64,000 nucleotides of DNA from Eucalyptus grandis (lineage: Eukaryota > Streptophyta > Magnoliopsida > Myrtales > Myrtaceae): positions 10,493,501 to 10,557,500 of the forward strand of contig NC_052619.1 in NCBI RefSeq assembly GCF_016545825.1, read 5' to 3'. Under the pieces are notes generated by a model that worked only from the letters and a program-made list of their open reading frames with translations, was not told the origin of the DNA and did not search any database. How positions within the stretch are numbered: the stretch's first letter is position 1; each line of letters starts with the position of its first letter. Shown here piece after piece: positions 24,699-38,000 of the stretch. Position numbers and translations under genes: made by a program.

Positions 24699-25782
24699 TC
24701 TTCAAGTCCAATTTGGACTTTCCAATTCTGCAGATACCGACTTCAGTACGGAACGACTTCCGTTCTTAATCACGACTTCACCACACGACTTGACCGCGGA
24801 AGAAATTATATATCCTGAGATCTGGGTTTTTGAACTTAAAATACATCGGGCTAATATGCAATTCAATTTGGGTCGAGTTCATTTAATGGGCTCAAATTTG
24901 AGACATGCTTTTTAACAAAGTGTATAAGACGCATTATATTGATATTATGACGAATTGAAAAATTATGTTTGACTCTTCTTGTTGGGTCAGGCATAATCCC
25001 TCTGTTTCCATATGGAGAAAAATATGTGTTCTAAGGTTTCAAGCGTGCTCTTACAACAAGCTAAGAAACAGGCTGAATTAATGGGATGCTGAGAACTGTT
25101 TTCGCTGGGTCGTTCTTTGAAGAAAAAGTAAGGTAAATAGCTCATTTGATTTGAGAGCCGACACATCTAAGATCAAGTTGCCCCAAGAAAAAGAGCCGTG
25201 GCCGCCCCCTCGTGGGTTGTTCTCCATTTTCAACCATTCATCCCCTCATGGTCGAGTCACTGTTTCGCCACAGTAATTGTCCTATTGAACCAAACCTTCC
25301 TTGGCCATTAGCCTCTCTCACCATCATCATAAAAAAGTTCCCATTTAATTTTTCTATCCGATTCGTTTATTTGAGCCCTTTATAGATAGAAGGAGGTCAT
25401 CCCCATTTTAAAGAACGGGGGTCGATTTTCTATCAAGCCATAACGAGTTTTGTTTTGGGCTAAGTGCAGCACTCAAAATAGGCCCTTATTGGTGCCTTCA
25501 CCCTGCATTTTGAAGCTTAGAATAATCCCATGAAAGCTAGACGAATTTCGAGCTTAAAACTCGACAAAGTAGACGTCCATTCGAACCTGATCTTCACGGC
25601 ACGGACTCTCAAAAAGCTGCCTAGAAATAGTGCAAAAGTAAAGCGGCACAGCTTGTTCACGCCATTTCCTCTTCACCTCGCTCTCTCTCTCTGTTTCTTT
25701 CAACGACCAGTCGCTCTCACTTTTTTCCCTCTCTGATGGACACGTTACGATGCATGGGGTGGAATTTAACGTGGCCAACTTA

Positions 25783-27081
25783 GAGTGCGCATGACAAAAT
25801 TTTTATTCTAGAAATTGATTTTTGACCAGAAATTGATTTCTCAATTTTTATTCCCTAGATAAGTTTTTGAGTAAAGAAATCCGTTTGATAACGATTCAAA
25901 ATTTCTTTTTCTGGAACAGAAATCTATTTGATGACAGAGTAAAATTTCTATTTCTAGGAATATAAATTGATTAGATAATAATATAGAAAATCCTCAAATA
26001 CAAAATAATAATCGAAATAATACTAAAACAACATAGGTAATTCTCAATTACAAAATAATAGTCGAAATACTACCAATACATTACAAAAGTTGAAAATACA
26101 ATTTCATGGAATTTCCTGCATATTATTATCCCTTACCATTTTATTGGCAATGTTTTCCTAAGTGTATTTATTTGGTTTCTCTCCTCGGTCAATGTATCGT
26201 TTGCAAGCTCATCCTGTGTAGATTCAGACAAGTATTGTGGAAGCATGAATATGGGCGCCATCATTTATCAAAAACTAGTATTATACAAGATTATCAACAA
26301 AATAAAATTAATGGTATAAAGAAATATATGAGAATTCTACCTTGAAGTAACGTTTATGGTTAGGGACCAATCGGGGGAAGGTCAGTTTATTTTGATTCTC
26401 GAATTGAATCAGTCCAGTTGCTTATCCCTAATTTATTTATTGTTACTCAATGAACCTTTAATGGCCCTTGCATAGCAAAGAGAGATTCTCTTGAATCTCT
26501 TGCCTTCAAATTAAAACAATCTAATTATTTTGATTTTGCAAGAATTTTAATCCGTAAAGAAATAAGGTTAAATTTTTAGGCACGTTTTTTATTCATCTAT
26601 TGCGTAAGAACTTTTTCTTCAACTGGACATGCGCGTGCCCTCTTTAGGAGGAAAGAGCTCCATTGTTTTTAAGTAAGCATTTAAGAACTTTGGTCGTTTT
26701 TAAAAATTGGAGACCCATTCGATTGCATTTCATCATAAATAGGAAGTTATAAAAAAAAAATTGAAAAAAAAAACACAAGCAAAATAAGAAAAAGAAAATT
26801 AGCAATAATTTGTGAAGTTGTGGTTATGAGTGAATTAAGTTAGCAAGAAAGCACAATGTTCTTTTATATGATTTGATTTCAGCTTCTGATTTTTATTTCA
26901 GAAACTGAGAAGTTAAAATTTTCAGTTTCTGATTTCTTCAATTTCTCTATTTCTAGAATAGAAATCTGTTTTAGAAATAGGGAAATCAAATTACGTTACC
27001 AAACGAATTTCTGTTCCAAACCTATTCCGAGGAACAGAAAAATGGAGAAATCGAGAAATAGAAATTTTGTCATGCGCACCT
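25783..27081. mobile_element. PIF/Harbinger-like non-autonomous element (1299 bp)
   Basis: The target triplet TTA is present on both sides (25780-25782 and 27082-27084), and unit 1 has the empty site CAACTTAGAGTCGCT at about 10009-10023. The termini are inverted: GAGTGCGCATGACAAAAT at the left and ATTTTGTCATGCGCACCT at the right. The sub-terminal regions repeat TTTCTATTTCTAGAAAT-like motifs in both orientations. The longest ORF inside (26106-26345) has no recognisable transposase motif. Confidence 0.82.
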
Positions 27082-27549
27082 TTAGAGTCGCTAACTTTCC
27101 ATGCGCGTGTGAAGGAGACAGGGGAGGTCAGCCCTAGGTAAAAGGAGAGAAATGTAAAGCAAATGTGGCTCCCGTCTTGTAAACAAGCTTTTTTGGTCCT
27201 AAAAAGACGCGCGCGCGCACCTTTCTCATCTCCAATGAGAATGTTAAAGCACGAAATGTTAAACTCCTTCCACTTTGCACTTTTGTTGAGGATAATCATG
27301 TCTGGTCCTTTTCAATGTTAAATATTTGTAAACAATAAAAATATATTTTCGTTCATTCAATATTGCATTTTATCACTAGCTATAGAAGCATTCATCTTTA
27401 GGAAAATTATTTATTAAATCATTCACTTCTTACTAAATAAACACACATTAATAGTCATCTTATAAATTAATTTGTCAAATAATATGACATTTTATCACTA
27501 GCTATGTAAATTAATGAGTTTGTTTAAGCATCGGATGTGATCCTTTCCT

Positions 27550-27931
27550 TTCCAGCTAAAGGTTCTTTCATTTGTCAGCCAGTCGTGAGAGTCTTGGTCA
27601 CAGTCAACGCTCGGGGTCTTCTTCTATATCACTCGCTAAGGTCTTCGTACAAGAAACGAAGCCTCCGCTCTGTCTCCATTGATATTTCTTCCCTCGCATT
27701 ATCTTCATCGCTAGAACCGCAGATCCAGATAAACCAGATAAAAAAAGACGAGCCTCTTCGGCTTGGAGACTTCAATTATTGAGCTCACGCTCTCTCCGGT
27801 CGCCGCTGCTACCCAGCGAGAGCAGCAGGCTAGACACTCCTGTACTTGTTCCTACTTCATCGCTTTGAGAGCTGATCGTCCTTCGGAGGGTGAAGTTGGT
27901 GTCTTGCGCTTGAACTTTGCGTATTGGCTTT
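27550..27931 (+). other. Untranslated first exon of CNGC copy 2
   Basis: Counterpart of 10500-10875, nearly identical. It ends at GGCTTT|GTAAGT; the next acceptor is GCTGCAG at 29035, 14 bases before the ATG at 29050. The left limit is approximate. Confidence 0.55.
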
Positions 27932-29049
27932 GTAAGTTTGTCAAAATGCCCTCTTTTTTCCGCTACTTCTGTGTGTAGATGCTTGTCTCGGCCGATGATT
28001 TCTGCAGTTAATACTCGTGTCCTTGCGTGTGACTTTGTTACGAGAACCAAGTACATGTATTTAACGGCATATAACGAGTGAACGGCATTTGTTATGAGAG
28101 CCAGGTACATGTATTTAACAGCATATAAGGACTGATCGGACCACAGGTTAACTTAGTTCCTCCGGCTGAGGACACTGCCGTAGTTAAATATACACTCTTG
28201 ATTCATCTAAGGCTACGTTCGCTTTGCGGAAAAATAAGTGATTTGAATTTTTATTTTTTTTAAATGATTGCTTATATCATTTAGAAAAATTAATCAATAG
28301 AAAATGTTTTCATCATCACAATTTATGCATAACTTATTTTGTGGGTGATAAAAAAAGAATTTCCATTCATTTATTTTTGTATGTGATATTTGCGATTATT
28401 TTTCGAAAAATATTTTCCAAATTACTCATTTTTTGGAAATGAATGCGCTCTAGAGTTGTATCGAGTTGATATTTTTTCTATTTTAAGTTCCTAATCGAAA
28501 ACTTTTAATGAAAATGTTTAAGATATACAAGAAACAAGAGCTTAGAAATTTAATACATCTAAAAATTAGAACGAGATTTAAATTAATATAAGTATGAGTA
28601 TTTATGGATAAATTAATATCGTTTTTAGATATCATTTTTCTAACATTTATTCTTAAAACGGCAGGACTATTCAAAATGAGGATCCACTTTTACCATCGCA
28701 AGCTAAAATATGCTTAAATGGAACTATAATACTTATAAACACCGGAAAAGTAAAAGGATAATAAAAAAAACAACATAGTCTTTGTTAATTTAGGAAATTA
28801 TTGAAAAAATTTATAATATCTAGCTATTAATGTAAATAAGAAAACTTATGAATAGTAATAAAAAAACTATTTTGACTAAGACCGGTTACTAAACTTTCTC
28901 GGATTTGTTCTGACAGGAAAAATAGATATGATTCAGTTGACGTTTTTTTTCTCATCACATGTTTAGTTCAGCAAAAGATGGTCCACAAAATTGCTTTACT
29001 ATATAAAAATCCTAATTAAACATTTCCTGCTGCAGATTTACAATGTGAA

Positions 29050-32000
29050 ATGGCCCGTAACGAAAGCGATGAAGTACCGATGCTGTCTGAAACGCACCAG
29101 CAATTATCAGATGATTATAACAGTTCTCAACCTCGGTCACGTATATCTAGGACCCGGAGTGTGTCAATTTCCATCCCTACGAGCTCCATGGAGTCATACG
29201 AGAGTATAACGAGTCGAGCAGGTTACACTGGACCTTTAAGGAGTGAAAGGAGGCCACCTTTCTCGCTAACGAGTGGCCCGTTACGCAATCGCTTACCTGA
29301 AAGTACCTTCTGGCATAACCCCGGTGCGCCTGGAAGCACGGGAGTGGAGTCGCAACAAATGAAAGAAAAATTCCCTTCTTTTAGCATAAAGGATCGTATT
29401 GACTCCGCAGATGACGACTATGGTGCTAAAAATGAGCATTTACTGAGGTCCGGACGACTGGGGATGTGCAATGACCGTTACTGTACAACTTGCCCCTCAC
29501 ATTGCAATAGAAGGGCGCAACAAACAAGTTCTGAAAGTTCAAGTATAGCTGATACCCGGGTAAATGCCATAGTTGCAGAGCCTTTTGCTATGTTTGATAA
29601 GGTCCTGAGAATGAGATTCTCCATTTCTACCGAACGCTGGAAATTGTCGGTTTTAACTTTGTCATTCTTAGAATAATGAAGGATCACAAGTTTTATCTTC
29701 TCACTTTCTGATCACGGTCACCACTTCTTGGTTTGCAATTTTTCGATTTACTATAGTATTCTGCGAGTACTCATCTGTTTGCGCTTTAAAGTCACCTTGT
29801 AGGTTCGCACAATCTTCTATTGGCTGGAAGTTCATAAAAAGCAATTTAATTTGGATTAAGGCCAAAGCAAAAGCTGCCTTAGATTTTCAATAAGTTGCTC
29901 GCAGTCCCATAACTCTACGATTATAATGTAGGTGATTACTCTATCTCTAAGCAATAAGCATAACTTTCTAGTTAGTGTGGGACTTGGAGTTCTGGTGACG
30001 ATGGTATCAAAAGGTACAACAACGAAGATCTGAGATTGACTTCACCAGTACTTCAAAGATGCTTTTGTTTTGAGCACATCTTTTATGCACCATGCCATAT
30101 CCAGTAGGATGTCTGAATTTACTTCTTCAAAGTAAAGAAGCTTTGCTGCTTAACTTTCACTTGCAGTTTCACAAAGCTCTTTATGGGGATGCCAAAAGTT
30201 GGGCAAGGAGGTTCTTTACTTATGTCAGTGCCCACATTCCTGGCGTTATAAATCCTCATGCTCAAGCTGTCCAGCGGTGGAACAAATTTTTTGTCATTTC
30301 TTGTGTGGCGGTCCTCTTTATAGACCCATTGTTTTTGTTCTTGCAGTATGTACCAAAGGTATGGCTCAGCTGCAGCATTGTCAAGTTCACACGGCTTGAA
30401 AATATATGTTGCTTGATGGTTAAGTTAATAACGTTCTTACTATATTTTTTCCTCTCTAATTCCTAAATGGTTCCCAAAATGAAGTTGAAATTCTTCCCAT
30501 TTTTCACCCTGCTATAAATCACCTAGTTCTGGTTAGATTTATTCCACTACTTATCAAGTTTTTACTGCCCTGTTAATATCTGCAGATATTCTTCACTTTA
30601 GAGATTAAGCTTCTTAATCATGGTTTGATGCACATGTAGCCCAAGCTACAGCCGGTGGTGTTTGAGTTTATCCTTCTCTATAACTCATTGTTATGTTTAT
30701 TTCCAATTCTCAAAATTTGACCTTGGTACAATAAGTTGAATCTCCTTTGGCCAAGGCTGATCTAATCAACTAAAGTGATCTCCTCTTGGCCATGATTTCT
30801 TCAAATATATTTTACCAAAGTCAACACCCCTGTTTAGGTTGGCATCCGTTTTGCATTAGCGAAGGAAATATAATATGCCTGAACCCATTTTAAATACTTT
30901 TGATAAAATCCTGATCATATTCATTATCCAAATTGTGACTTTCTGCAAAAAAAAATGTCATTGATCATATGTCCCCTAAAATTTCTCGTTTATTTGCATT
31001 TTGGCTTTTGTGCTTGTACTTTATTGCTCTTGTCACTTTTCTTTTGCAGATTCAAACAACCATCATAAGCTTTTCGGTTTGCACACAATTACATCCCTTC
31101 ACTTATCCATCCTTGATTGCAGGACTATGCGTGTCTAAAGTTAAACAGGCCCATGACAAAAACACTCGTTGTTTTCAGAAGCATGACGGACCTCATGTAC
31201 CTATTGCACATTCTTCTGCAGGTAGGCTGCTTTTTACCAACTTGTTGGATTGTTTTCTTTTCTCGTTGGTGAATTAACAGTATCCTTTTATTGTCTTTCT
31301 TACTCTTTTCATCCACTATAGATTTTTGTTTTTGTTCCCTGTAACAACTTTTGAATCCTTCAAGGGGAAAATGTGTTATTCCGAGGGAACATTCATGGTG
31401 TTATACGAATGTTCTGCAGTTTTCAATTCGAGTACTCAAAAGTAATTTTTTATTCAACTGCATCCACTGCTGTACTCCCGTTAATCAGATACATACTGTA
31501 GTGTTGGACAAAGTGAATTGGAATGTTGTGTAGACAAAGTTGACAACGTATGTTGAACATGCATCCAGCCACAAACTTCTCGTACCAGCTTTTCAAAAGT
31601 TCCTGTATTTGAGCATCTCCTTCTTAGAAAAGCAACAAGTATTACCAGGAACTCACCTTGCAGGCATTCATCTTCTTATGCGTGAAAACGAGCATAGAAA
31701 ATAAGAGACAGGTGATCCTATCTGCTGTGCAAGTTTTTAGGGTGATCTAAATATTTGCTATAGTTTTTTGCATTCAGATATAAATACTCAATTTTTTCCG
31801 AATGGCTCGTTACACTTAATTTTTTAGACTTCATAAATTCAGAAATCTTCATGGCCATATTACCTAGAAAATTAGACTTTTTAGAAACCTTTTGTAGTGA
31901 AAGGCTTCTCTATCGGGGTGATTTCTCTTGATACCTTCTTAATGGAAACATGGTACTCATTTTTCTTAGAAAAAGATGAGTGATTCGATGTTGATTACAG

Positions 32001-35000
32001 CTAAAAGTCAACTAGATGGGATTTTACTTGGTGTATATTTTAACTCTTGTAATATCAGAGTTTAACTTTTGGAAAGACTTACTGATCTTTCACTCAAAAA
32101 GGCTGCATTGGAAGAGCTTCAGAACAGACTTCCATGAGACAGAAAGTTCTTGCCTCTCTCATTTGTCAATCGCTCTTTTACACAACCCAAATTTTACATC
32201 CCTTATTCAGCACTTTATTAACTTAACTAGCATAAATATGTCAGGTTGGTATTTTGCTTGATGCTTAACTTCTATCGTACCTTTCTTCTTCAGGCAGTAA
32301 CGAAATTTAAGGTGAAAGGTTGTCACGTTAGGAGCTTTTATGGCCGCCTTTCACAGTCCTTGATGATTGCTTTCTTTGTCAAATTTTTGCAGTTTAGGTT
32401 GGCTTACGTAGCTCCTGAGACCAGAGTGGCTGGTGCTGGAGATTTAGTTGACCATCCAAAAGAATCTTTCTCCATTATCTGCGAGGATATTTCTTGTTAG
32501 ATCTTTTGGTTGCAGTTCCACTTCCACAAGTAAGTCCTTGTTTCTCTGATGCATTAACCTTAATTTGTTTCCCTATTACATTGATTTTTAAGATGCTTCA
32601 GCTATATGAATAATGTAGAAGTAGGTTTTTGTGGGTTGGCAGTGTGAAACAAATTTGCATTGGATTAAATGTTCTGCAAGTCAATTTGTATTGCCATTAC
32701 AATTCACTGGCTTATCACTGCAGTCTCAATTACCTTTAGATAATCTGGATGTTATTGCTTCTACTTATCAAAATAATCACATCGTTGTAAATGGGTTTTA
32801 CTGTCCCTTTCGAGATTTTCTAAGGACCTCTCCCCGATGCCTCCAGTCAGCTCTTTCTCCAGGACTGACTTGTAATACGTGTGTTTTATCATCCTGTATT
32901 TATATAACATACTGTGGCATGACCGACCCCACCACATCTGGTGGGGTCTAAGAAATGTTCCACCGAGTGGACTATAATAGCTGTTAGTTTCATGTCTTGA
33001 TATGACTACTCTCTTCTGATAATCAAATGCTTCCTTGACTGCTTGCAGATATTGATATTTTCTGCAAAGAGTGCAATGACACTTTTACGCACAGGTGTTC
33101 TTATCCAGTACATTCCCAGATTATATCGAGTTTTGCCCTTACTTGTGGGTCAGTCTCCTACTGGCCTAACTTTTGATTCAGCATGGGCAAATTTTGTCAT
33201 CAATCTTATCATGTTTGTGTTGGCTGGCCATGTCGTTGGATCATGCTGGTACTTTCTTGGGCTACAGGTGGGTGGCATCATTTTTTTTTTCTCTACATAA
33301 TTTGTTCTTATGTATTAGAACCCCAGAAGAATAAGGATAGTGTGTTGAACTCTTGCTACTACACTCATTACCATCATGATGCCTCTTTGTTTAGCTGGTA
33401 ATGCTAATTTCTTTTGCATTTTTGTTTGATTGTGGGAATATGTCCTTTCTGTAAGATGCTGATTGGGGTTGAACTCATTCAGGACCTGTTTCAGGTTGTG
33501 CTTTTTTGCACTTAACAACAAAGCTAAGCCCACGTCTGTGGTTTGAGTTCTCTAATCATGTTCTTGTCAAATTTTGTGTCTTTACTAGCCCTTTCAGATG
33601 AATCATCCATGTGGTCTTGGAGTGATATAGGACATGATACTAGTGTCTCAGATCCACATCATGCTGAGGCTGAAGCCTCTGGAATATCACATCAAAATTC
33701 ATATGTGTCATGCACTTTACTTCGGAAGCACAGTATGCCATCTCAAAGCAAAGTTATGTCCATATAAGGATGGTTTTATCGATGTGCTAAGTTTGAAGTC
33801 AAGTTTTTGAATCAAATTTATTCACATTAATATGTCATAGATCAACACCGCATGGTTGTGGACTGCAAAGGATTATATCACTACAATGTCTAATCGCATG
33901 TTATTTTATGTACTGGTCTTGGCCTGTAGTGATCCTTTATCACGGAGCTCATGTTGGCACACGTACTTCTTTTATATGACCCACGGTCCTTATACCATAC
34001 ATCTTTATGCTTTTCTGGGATTTTGAACTAAACACATAAGAATGGGTTCTTCATCTCAGCCTTCTGTTAAAATGCTGGTAAAGTAGCTCCAAAACTTAGT
34101 GACTGAATGAGAGATTTTTCCAGCAAAGCAATTCTTTCTTCGTCTAATCTCACTCTCTCCATCATGCCAGAGGGTTAATCAATGTCTTCTGGAAGCATGC
34201 AAACCAGCCGGCCTGTGTAGCTTTATGGATTGTGGAGATGGATCCCCAAGATGTACTAACTGTACAACAAATCCGAATGCTACTCCTTGTTTTAACTCCA
34301 CTGATTTTGGCTATGGAATTTATCAAAACGCTGTTAATCTTACCAAAGAGGCAAACGTGGTCACGAGATATGTGTTTTCGTTGTTTTGGGGATTCCAGGT
34401 ACTTATTTACTTTCTTATAGATTCAGCTTATTTCTAATCGGACCAAATAGTACACTGTACAATAGCCTAGCAACGCATTCCAAGGAAAAGGCATTTTGCT
34501 CTCCTGCTCTTTATCCTTTTCCTCTTAAAATTGCTTGGTTGAGGCAACATATTGAATTAGGGTAAATCTGTAGATCAATATTTCACCTGCCTTAAAAAGG
34601 GAGGGATTTTTTTTTTTTTTTTGGAGAGGGGTGGATGAACAATCCTTGTCCTTGTTTTATTGTGGGATAATAGCACAAATAGTCATTAAACATTGATTGA
34701 AGTGCAATGTTGTTTTTGAACTTTTAAATTGTGCAATATGGTCCCTGAATTTTGGCTCAACGTGTGTAAAATCGTACCCAAACTTTTAATTTATTCAGTG
34801 TGGTCTATGAGCTACTGATAAATGCTCAACATAGTCCCTAAACTATATGAAAATGTTTAAAAATTCAGGGACTACATTAAATATTGGACCAAAGTTCAGG
34901 AATTATATACAAATTAAGAGTTCAGGAATGACATCACACATTAGGCCAAAGTTCATGGACCATATGTGTCATTTTCTGTTTTATTATTTGTCCACTCTTA

Positions 35001-38000
35001 GCAATAATCAGAAGAGCAAACACACTATTAGCTGCAGCAAAGGCCTCTTCATTTCTTGGGATATATGGAATAAGATGCATGGCTTCATGCAGGATGAACA
35101 CCTGGAACTTTTTATTTTTCATCAATGCAAGTCAAAGCTGCAAATTTGGAGGACTCTCCACTTCATCTTTTTACCTTCTCTCTTTTTTCTTTTTCTTTTT
35201 CCCTCTTTCAGTTCCACTTTAATATCTTTCTATCCTTGCGGGAGTTTCTATTGTGCTTTGAACTTCCAGAAACATTGAGGCAGTAGGGCATATCTTGGTT
35301 GTATGAGTGAATCTGTTCTCTGCTATTAACGAGAATAGCACATTGAAATATGAGGAAAGAAGAGAAGATCATTGCACGATATTCTCTTTATAATTCTTGA
35401 GAGAGAGTGAATAATAAGTATGAACCCGAAAACTATTGCTTTTGGATGTCGTGTGTTAGAACTATCTGCCAGCCCATCCTGATTTAATATCCTCCAAATT
35501 CAGCCTAAACTTGTCAATTGTTTTTTTTTTTCTCACTATTTCCATGATTGCATTACCAATATGGCCAGCAGAGAAACGTTCTTGTGTTTTTATAACATCA
35601 TGCATTTAATACACCTTAAAGTGAAGATACAATTTGTAACACATCGTACTCATTTTCTTTTTCAAATTTTGAAGCAAATAAGTACTCTAGCTGGAAATCA
35701 AACTCCAAGCTACTTTGTTCCAGAAGTCCTGTTTACCATGGGCATTATTGGATTGGGCCTCTTGCTGTTTGCTCTTCTCATTGGAAATATGCAGAACTTC
35801 CTCCAGGCTCTGGGAAGAAGGTGTGACCTCTCACATTGACAAACTTTTTATATTGACAGATCTGTTAATCTTTACCATTGTGCTTGTGCAAAATATTTTA
35901 GATGATTTGATTGATACAATGACGACCTTTAAAAATTTTCATGTCCAAGTGTATGTGTGATGGTTTTATGGCTTCCCAGACAAACAGTTCCATAATGCTA
36001 TCATTCGAGATGATGAATATCATTTTAAAGATTTTTTGTGTGTCTTTTAGTATTGGCTTTCAGATTTCATTCTTTGGACATGTAAATATGGTATCGGGCA
36101 GATATGTATTCATCATGGTTTCTTAGTTTATTAGCATGCATGAATCTGAGTAATCGGTATTCTTATAATTTTTTAATCTTAGGCAACATCGAGAAGATAT
36201 GGCTCTAATGATTTAGGCATTATAACAGCATCGAATACTCATATAGGTCAGCTTCAAGAATTCATGAGCAGATCTAAGTTATGTTTTAAGGCTGGTTTGG
36301 GTTCAAGAATTGTTAACTGCCATATGAAAATGGAGCTTGCCTAAACATTCTTGTAATATTTCATGTGCAAGTGGCAAATTGTAACTAATACTATTACTTG
36401 GGAAAAGAAACATCCTAGGCTATGTCTAGTCCTTCAAAAATGTCTCAACATCTCTTGAAATCACATACTGAAACACCACATGAGAAAGCATCCCCAAGGT
36501 GACTGATGAAACTTATTAGTGATGTGCATGCAGACCTTTCTATGCACCTCTGCTCCCAATTTGTATCTGTTCTTTTGACCAATACTGATTAAGGATGTTC
36601 CTAGTGAACATTAGTGAGCCTTTTTATTGTTGGACATCTTGGATTTAAACTGTCAGCTGACTTTTATTTTTCCCCAATCCTCCCAGGAGGCTAGAAATGT
36701 CATTAAGGTGTCGGGATGTTGAGCAATGGATGAGTCACAGACGCTTACCTGAACAGCTAAGAAGGTAAACACGGCATTTCTTCCTACCTTTCTCATGTAC
36801 TTCTTCTCCTGAGTAGAGACATATCGATTGCATTATCCAGTATCCTGTTGTCATTTTAGCTGCTTGAATTTGGTGTTGAAGCAAACATGTCTTCTTACAA
36901 CGTCTTGCCCAATGGGGTTCACAGAAGGGCTCTGTCCAATTTATACTGAATGATGAGCTGAAAGCATCATGTTGAGTGAATTGAAAATTGTAGAAGAGAA
37001 GGGACCTTTTATCTATGAGATCGTTAGGCTATGTGGTCATTAGAACTTGTGCATAGTGTTTGATATGATCTCGGCTTTCAATTATCCTCTCTATATGCCT
37101 GTTCATGCGTACTATCAGTGTTTTTGTGCTTCCTCATATTATTGACCATATTGTATGATTCTTTGGATTGGAAGCTGAGAGGTTTTTCCTTCATTTGGTG
37201 GGTTAGATCGAAGTCTTCTGCCTTGTTTTGTGAATATACGTACAATTAAGACTGAAGCTTGGGGGTCAATGGCACTTCTGGAAATTAGCTAGAGGACTCT
37301 GAGCCAAGTTTAAGTCAGTACGGGATATGAGCAGCAAATTTGATTCTCTATGAAGTTGATGCAGGGGTTGGGTTGAAGATGTCGGATAGACCAGCATTGG
37401 TTGGTAAAATGAGTTCTAATAGAAGATGGTTTGTTAAAACCAGTAACTTGGGGGCTTCAACTAGGTAGATTTTTATGTTGATGGTGGATACATTTGACAC
37501 TGTGGGTCCTACCGATCATCGGCAAAGAGATTGCGCAAGTATACCTGTGTCCTCTGCCTGCGTTTTGTTTTCTTTCTGTACTATCATGCTTATCATCATT
37601 GGTTTCTGCATCTCTCTGTACTTCGCATTCTGGAACTGTTTCTAGACATATCCTTTGCTGCTGCTTGAGCCAGTCATGCACTAGTGTTTTATAATGTAGT
37701 TCTGAGCATCCGCATATTTTCCCTGAAATGTGGATAAGCATCTAGACATATAGGTCATGTCCAATGTGTGCTCTATGGAGGCTCCTTTTCAATTGACCGG
37801 AAATGGCCTACTATGCAGAAGAGTACGCGAAGCTGAGCGATACCATTGGGCTGCCACTAGAGGAGTCAATGAAGAAATGCTTCTCGAGGATTTTCCTGAA
37901 GATCTTCAGAGGGATATAAGACGCCATCTCTTCAAATTTGTGAAAAGAGTAAGCCCTGGAACTGAGCTGAAATGAGGGTGGGATTTAGTGCAAGTTAAAC

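Larger units (their letters stand above)
24128..27549 (+). promoter_or_regulatory. Upstream region of CNGC unit 2
   Basis: Homologous to 7782-10499, starting at the same CGCCTACATG. It lacks the hAT-like insert of unit 1 and carries a 1.3-kb Harbinger-like insert (25783-27081) instead. The inverted W-box-like pair is at 24682-24698. No gene is visible. Confidence 0.55.
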
